Source: Chlamydiota bacterium (GTDB lineage: Bacteria; Chlamydiota; Chlamydiia; Chlamydiales; Rhabdochlamydiaceae). Taken from it: a DNA stretch of 24,658 nt. The stretch covers positions 1 to 24,658 of the forward strand of contig JABEVM010000181.1 of NCBI GenBank assembly GCA_013041585.1. Direction: 5' to 3'. A program made the translations under genes and the position numbers. The notes under the pieces were generated by a model that had not been told where the DNA came from, did no database searches, and worked only from the letters and a program-made list of their open reading frames with translations. Shown here in pieces: positions 21,445 through 24,658 of the stretch (within the stretch, counting starts at the first letter, position 1; each line of letters begins with the position of its first letter).

Positions 21445-24171
21445 TTACTTTGCGTTGCTCAGCATTTCTTCCAAAAGGCGATATTGAATTTTTCCCGTCC
21501 CTGTGACTGGAATGCTTTCTATATTTTTTACTTCATTGATTTTTGCAAGTCTACCATACCCCTGCTCTCGCAGTGCTTGGTTAATTTGTTCTTTCTCAAG
21601 AGGAACTGTGGAGAAGAGGACAATTTCAGGTTTTGTCGATTCCCTTTCTCGAACCGCTACCGCAAGCGCAAATGCTTTTTCTTCATTTGCCCAATTTTTA
21701 TTTTTTGCAATTTGATGCAAATCTTCTTCCAGTCCACCGAGGCTGACCATTTCTCCCCCGATTTTGATAAACCTGCTGAGACGCCCTGATAAAATTACAT
21801 TTCCTTCCGGGTCCAAATAACCTCGATCACCCGAGCGGTACCATACTTTTCCGAAAATGGTAATAAAGGGATTCTTGTCGATTCCTAAATACCCTCTAAA
21901 AACGTTAGGCCCGCAAATACAAATCTCCCCTTCTTCCCCGTTAGGAAGAGGCTCTAGTGATTCGGAAGAGATAATGCATACCTCTATTCCCGGCAAAGGT
22001 TTACCAATTCCTTTTCTGGTCTCAGAAGGTCTATTTGCGGTAACAATAGGGCTGCATTCTGTAATCCCATACCCTTCGATCATCTTTGCGTTTTTTCCAA
22101 GATTTTGGACATAAGCAAAGAGTTCATCAGGAGTTTTTTCAGCGCCAGCTACAAAAAGTCTAACGCTTTTCAGTTGCTCTGGTTTCGCAGCCTGAAAAAC
22201 CGCTTTCATAAAACTTGGGGCGCAGCAAAACATTGTAATTCCGTACCGATCAATCTCTCTTGCGAGGCGCTGGTTATCAGTTGGATCAGGAGAGTATACG
22301 ACATTTAAGCCAGAAAGTATAGGCAAAAGGCCTGTTACAGAAAACCCAAATGAATGGAAAGGAGGGAGAACTCCATAAAAAACATCTTCTTTGTATAAAG
22401 GAATTATTTCTATCGCAGCGCTTTGATCAAATAAAATATTATGGTGGGACAAAGGCACCGCTTTAGGTAGGGACTCACTTCCTGAAGTAAAGAGGACCAC
22501 AGCTGTATCCTCTTCAGAAATTTTGTTAAGCTTAAAACTACTCAGTAGCAGCTTCGCTGGTAATAAAGATAAGGCCCACCCTCTGCACTTATCTTTCAAA
22601 TGAATGGCTTCTTTCATATTTTCAATGAAAACAAACTTATCCTCGATTTTTCCTAAATCCCCATTTTCTAAACTCTCTAAGAATTTTTGCGAGGTAATAA
22701 CAGTCTGAAGTTGTAAAAGATCGTGCGCATAGTCTAATCCTCGAATACCTACGGTCCAATTGAGCATCACAGGAACTTTCTTCGCAAGAAGCGTGGCTAA
22801 GATCACAATATAAGCACCGACCGAAGAGGGAAACAAAATCCCAATATGATTTCCAGGCAACTGCTGTATTTTCTTAGACAAGATAAGCGCTGCGATTTTA
22901 AATTTTTTATAAGAAAGAGAGCCTGATGTCGCATCACTACATGCATGAAAGCTACTCATGCGCTGGCATACTCGCAAGAATGCTTCTTGAATTGTTTTTC
23001 CGTTAGGAGCATGAGGAGATGGACGACTTATTTCCGCAAGTAAAACCCTCTTTCCATCATCTTTCGTAGCCGAGGTTGGCTTTTTCTTCTGGCCCGCAAC
23101 AGCTAGCAAAATATCCTTCACTGTTCGCAGCTCAGTTGCAGGGATTCCCGTTACATCGTAGCTTTCTTCTAAAAATAAGGAAATCCTCATGAAATCTAAT
23201 GAGTCCATACCGAGATCTGTTGCCAAACTTGAAGATTCTTGAATATCAGAAACGTTTCTTTCGCAAACCTCCGCGATCTTAGCCATCACATGCTCCCGAA
23301 CTTTTGGGGGCAGAGCAGCTAAGTCTCCTTCTATTTTTTTCTCGCTCTTGTCCATGGGGGTTGGGACCTCGTTTTTCCAAAAGGCAAACGAGACCAAATT
23401 CATAGGCTCTCCTTTTTCTGGCCAAGGAGAGTTGTACCACTTTTCTAAGTAGCGGTTCACCTCTAAGCGAGAAGGAGCTTGATAGGGAAAATCTGCGGGC
23501 GCTTGAACAAACTCGATACGAACATGTCTTTTTGGAGCGAAAAAGATCCCATTCTTAAGTAAGATTTTAGCTCCTCTAGCGAAAATCTTAACTAAATCGG
23601 GAGAGCGCTCTGTGTACGCCTTAGAAAATAGGCTTCCCCAAAGACCCGTTGTCCGAATCAGCATGATTTTAGGTGCTGGGATCGCATGCAATATATTATG
23701 AATAAGAGAGGCCCCTCCTATGACTTCCAATCCGCCTCCTTTCAGCTTTCCTGCAGGATAAATTAAAAAGCTCTCCCCTGCAACAAGGCCCTCAGAAATT
23801 TGCTGATAGACCTGATTTACACGCTTTTTCTTCCATTTATTCATAAATTCGGCGGTCACAGGAAGTGGGATTGCCCCGCAAAGTTTCATTAAGAGATGAA
23901 CCCCTGGTAAATAGTAGTAGCTGTCTAACATTATGGGGGTTACGCGAAACTTCTTCCAAAGGAGCGTACCGAGAATAACCGGATCGATCTGAGCTGGGTG
24001 GTTAGGGAGGAATAGAACACCTTCTGTAGACCCATTTAGCCCCTTTATAGCCTCTTTAAGGCCCACTAATTCTATACGGTAGCGCAGTTTTAGCAGACTG
24101 AGTATGATTATCGATGCTATATCAACTAAGATCCTGGAAATGAATGATTTTCTCTTGCACTTTCGCACCAT
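21445..24171 (-). CDS. aas: Tripartite acyltransferase / acyl-carrier / acyl-AMP ligase (Aas-like), 908 aa
   Basis: A membrane-associated lipid enzyme fusing three modules. Residues about 10-260 are a PlsC-type acyltransferase with His58-X4-Asp63 (NHPAQID). About 275-360 is an acyl-carrier domain with the phosphopantetheine serine at 324 (LGMDSLD). About 400-908 is an AMP-forming acyl ligase with the P-loop-like LFTSGSESLPK (560-570), GYGITECSP (700-708), YRSGDRG (778-784) and catalytic-type Lys894 (GTGKIQYR). E. coli Aas joins only the first and last modules. Chlamydia's AasC activates host fatty acids onto ACP. The expected job is to activate free fatty acids, hold them on the built-in carrier and pass them to lysophospholipids. 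The ATG at 24171 has AAGG seven bases upstream. An in-frame ATG at 24204 has none. First in an operon with cysS. Confidence 0.9.
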   Translation of the reverse strand: MVRKCKRKSFISRILVDIASIIILSLLKLRYRIELVGLKEAIKGLNGSTEGVLFLPNHPAQIDPVILGTLLWKKFRVTPIMLDSYYYLPGVHLLMKLCGAIPLPVTAEFMNKWKKKRVNQVYQQISEGLVAGESFLIYPAGKLKGGGLEVIGGASLIHNILHAIPAPKIMLIRTTGLWGSLFSKAYTERSPDLVKIFARGAKILLKNGIFFAPKRHVRIEFVQAPADFPYQAPSRLEVNRYLEKWYNSPWPEKGEPMNLVSFAFWKNEVPTPMDKSEKKIEGDLAALPPKVREHVMAKIAEVCERNVSDIQESSSLATDLGMDSLDFMRISLFLEESYDVTGIPATELRTVKDILLAVAGQKKKPTSATKDDGKRVLLAEISRPSPHAPNGKTIQEAFLRVCQRMSSFHACSDATSGSLSYKKFKIAALILSKKIQQLPGNHIGILFPSSVGAYIVILATLLAKKVPVMLNWTVGIRGLDYAHDLLQLQTVITSQKFLESLENGDLGKIEDKFVFIENMKEAIHLKDKCRGWALSLLPAKLLLSSFKLNKISEEDTAVVLFTSGSESLPKAVPLSHHNILFDQSAAIEIIPLYKEDVFYGVLPPFHSFGFSVTGLLPILSGLNVVYSPDPTDNQRLAREIDRYGITMFCCAPSFMKAVFQAAKPEQLKSVRLFVAGAEKTPDELFAYVQNLGKNAKMIEGYGITECSPIVTANRPSETRKGIGKPLPGIEVCIISSESLEPLPNGEEGEICICGPNVFRGYLGIDKNPFITIFGKVWYRSGDRGYLDPEGNVILSGRLSRFIKIGGEMVSLGGLEEDLHQIAKNKNWANEEKAFALAVAVRERESTKPEIVLFSTVPLEKEQINQALREQGYGRLAKINEVKNIESIPVTGTGKIQYRLLEEMLSNAK

Positions 24172-24242
24172 TTCGTTACCTTTTTCTGATTTTTTACCCA
24201 GCATAGACGATCATTTGTAAAAAAAACAATTTAAAACATTTC

Positions 24243-24248
24243 ATTATA
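24243..24248 (-). promoter_or_regulatory. Possible -10 box for the aas-cysS-wHTH operon
   Basis: A perfect TATAAT on the minus strand (complement of 24243-24248) lies about 72 bases before the aas ATG. No good -35 box is found at the right distance, and the region is A+T rich, so this is only a candidate. Confidence 0.3.
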
Positions 24249-24297
24249 AACCCAATCCATATTCCATTGTTTATTTAATGATAATTAAATATTTATA

Positions 24298-24326
24298 TTG
24301 AAAATTATAAATTTAATTAATATAAT
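24298..24326 (+). promoter_or_regulatory. Sigma-70-type promoter for the 80-aa gene
   Basis: TTGAAA (24298-24303), 17 bases, then a perfect TATAAT (24321-24326), 44 bases before the ATG at 24371. It is among the strongest-looking promoters in the window, divergent from the aas operon. Confidence 0.65.
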
Positions 24327-24370
24327 TAAGATTTAGCTGGAAAATATATAATTAGCAAAGAGGCATAATT

Positions 24371-24613
24371 ATGGGATTGAAAATACCCCCACAGGGAAGT
24401 CCACAAAAAAATACTTCTTCTACACCCCAAAACGATAACCTCGATATGTCTCATCTTATAAAAGTAACTGCAAAATCTTTTCGAGATGCGATCCACTCCC
24501 TCAAAGCTGAGAAACAAAAAAAGCATACCTACACACAAGAGACAGAAGGAAGAAATCTTTCTAATTTTGTTGCCGGGGCAGCCAAGTTCTTGCGAGATCA
24601 AATTCGCAAATAA
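24371..24613 (+). CDS. Small hypothetical protein, 80 aa
   Basis: No family is recognised. It is a credible gene because a near-consensus promoter and a strong ribosome site (AAGAGG at 24358-24363, seven bases before ATG) precede it. The protein is hydrophilic: residues 1-25 are Pro/Ser/Gln/Asn-rich and probably disordered. Then come two related helical motifs, VTAKSFRDAI (about 32-41) and AGAAKFLRDQI (about 68-78), separated by a charged linker. There is no signal peptide or membrane segment. A disordered Ser/Pro-rich start with a short helical body would suit a small secreted or adaptor protein, but this is only a guess. The remaining 45 bases of the window show nothing further. Confidence 0.65.
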   Translation: MGLKIPPQGSPQKNTSSTPQNDNLDMSHLIKVTAKSFRDAIHSLKAEKQKKHTYTQETEGRNLSNFVAGAAKFLRDQIRK

Positions 24614-24658
24614 TCATCTTCATAGACATTAGGATATAGTTAAGATTATTTTAAAATA

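Noticed and set aside
21349..21789. 146-codon plus-strand frame over the cysS-aas junction
   Set aside because: It covers the ends of two well-supported minus-strand genes. It is Phe-rich, as expected from antisense of Lys/Glu codons.

Overview
The window looks like the chromosome of a member of the Chlamydiota, probably one of the amoeba- or arthropod-associated lineages rather than Chlamydia itself. This is inferred from gene content, low G+C, and gene pairs that from memory also occur in Chlamydia: sucC beside ftsY, an uncharacterised gene beside priA, and lysS facing cysS. No species is assigned.

Layout. Bases 1-1100 hold a DMT/EamA transporter with a good promoter. Bases 1125-1676 hold a small membrane protein of unknown function on the minus strand, with its own promoter and a strong terminator. 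Bases 1799-5037 are a minus-strand run sucC, sucD and an M50 site-2-type protease. Divergently, 5131-9195 is a tightly overlapping plus-strand run ftsY, an uncharacterised Lys/Pro-rich protein, and priA. lysS (9378-10964) has a near-consensus promoter and ends in a perfect 12-bp hairpin.

The unusual part lies between lysS and cysS (about 10.9-19.9 kb). A leftward operon encodes a small secreted acidic protein, two tandem paralogous exported 160-residue proteins, and a 1567-residue secreted RHS/YD-repeat protein. In that giant protein the usual RHS order is turned around. The closing half of the barrel, its DPLGL end mark and a papain-like domain come first. A middle domain follows, then a normal RHS opening and YD repeats that run off the C-terminus unfinished. 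The whole segment is flanked by direct copies of the last 17 codons of lysS plus its terminator, about 91% identical and 6.25 kb apart. To the right are a 178-residue orphan, a 49-bp copy of an internal piece of cysS, and a 580-residue orphan with a strong promoter. The lysS-cysS junction therefore appears to be a site of repeated insertion or duplication.

The right end is a minus-strand operon aas-cysS-wHTH. The first gene is a tripartite acyltransferase / acyl-carrier / AMP-ligase fusion, probably for using scavenged fatty acids. The last is a 79-residue winged-helix protein translationally coupled to cysS. A divergent 80-residue orphan with a near-consensus promoter and ribosome site closes the window. 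No tRNA, rRNA, CRISPR array, integrase or transposase was recognised.
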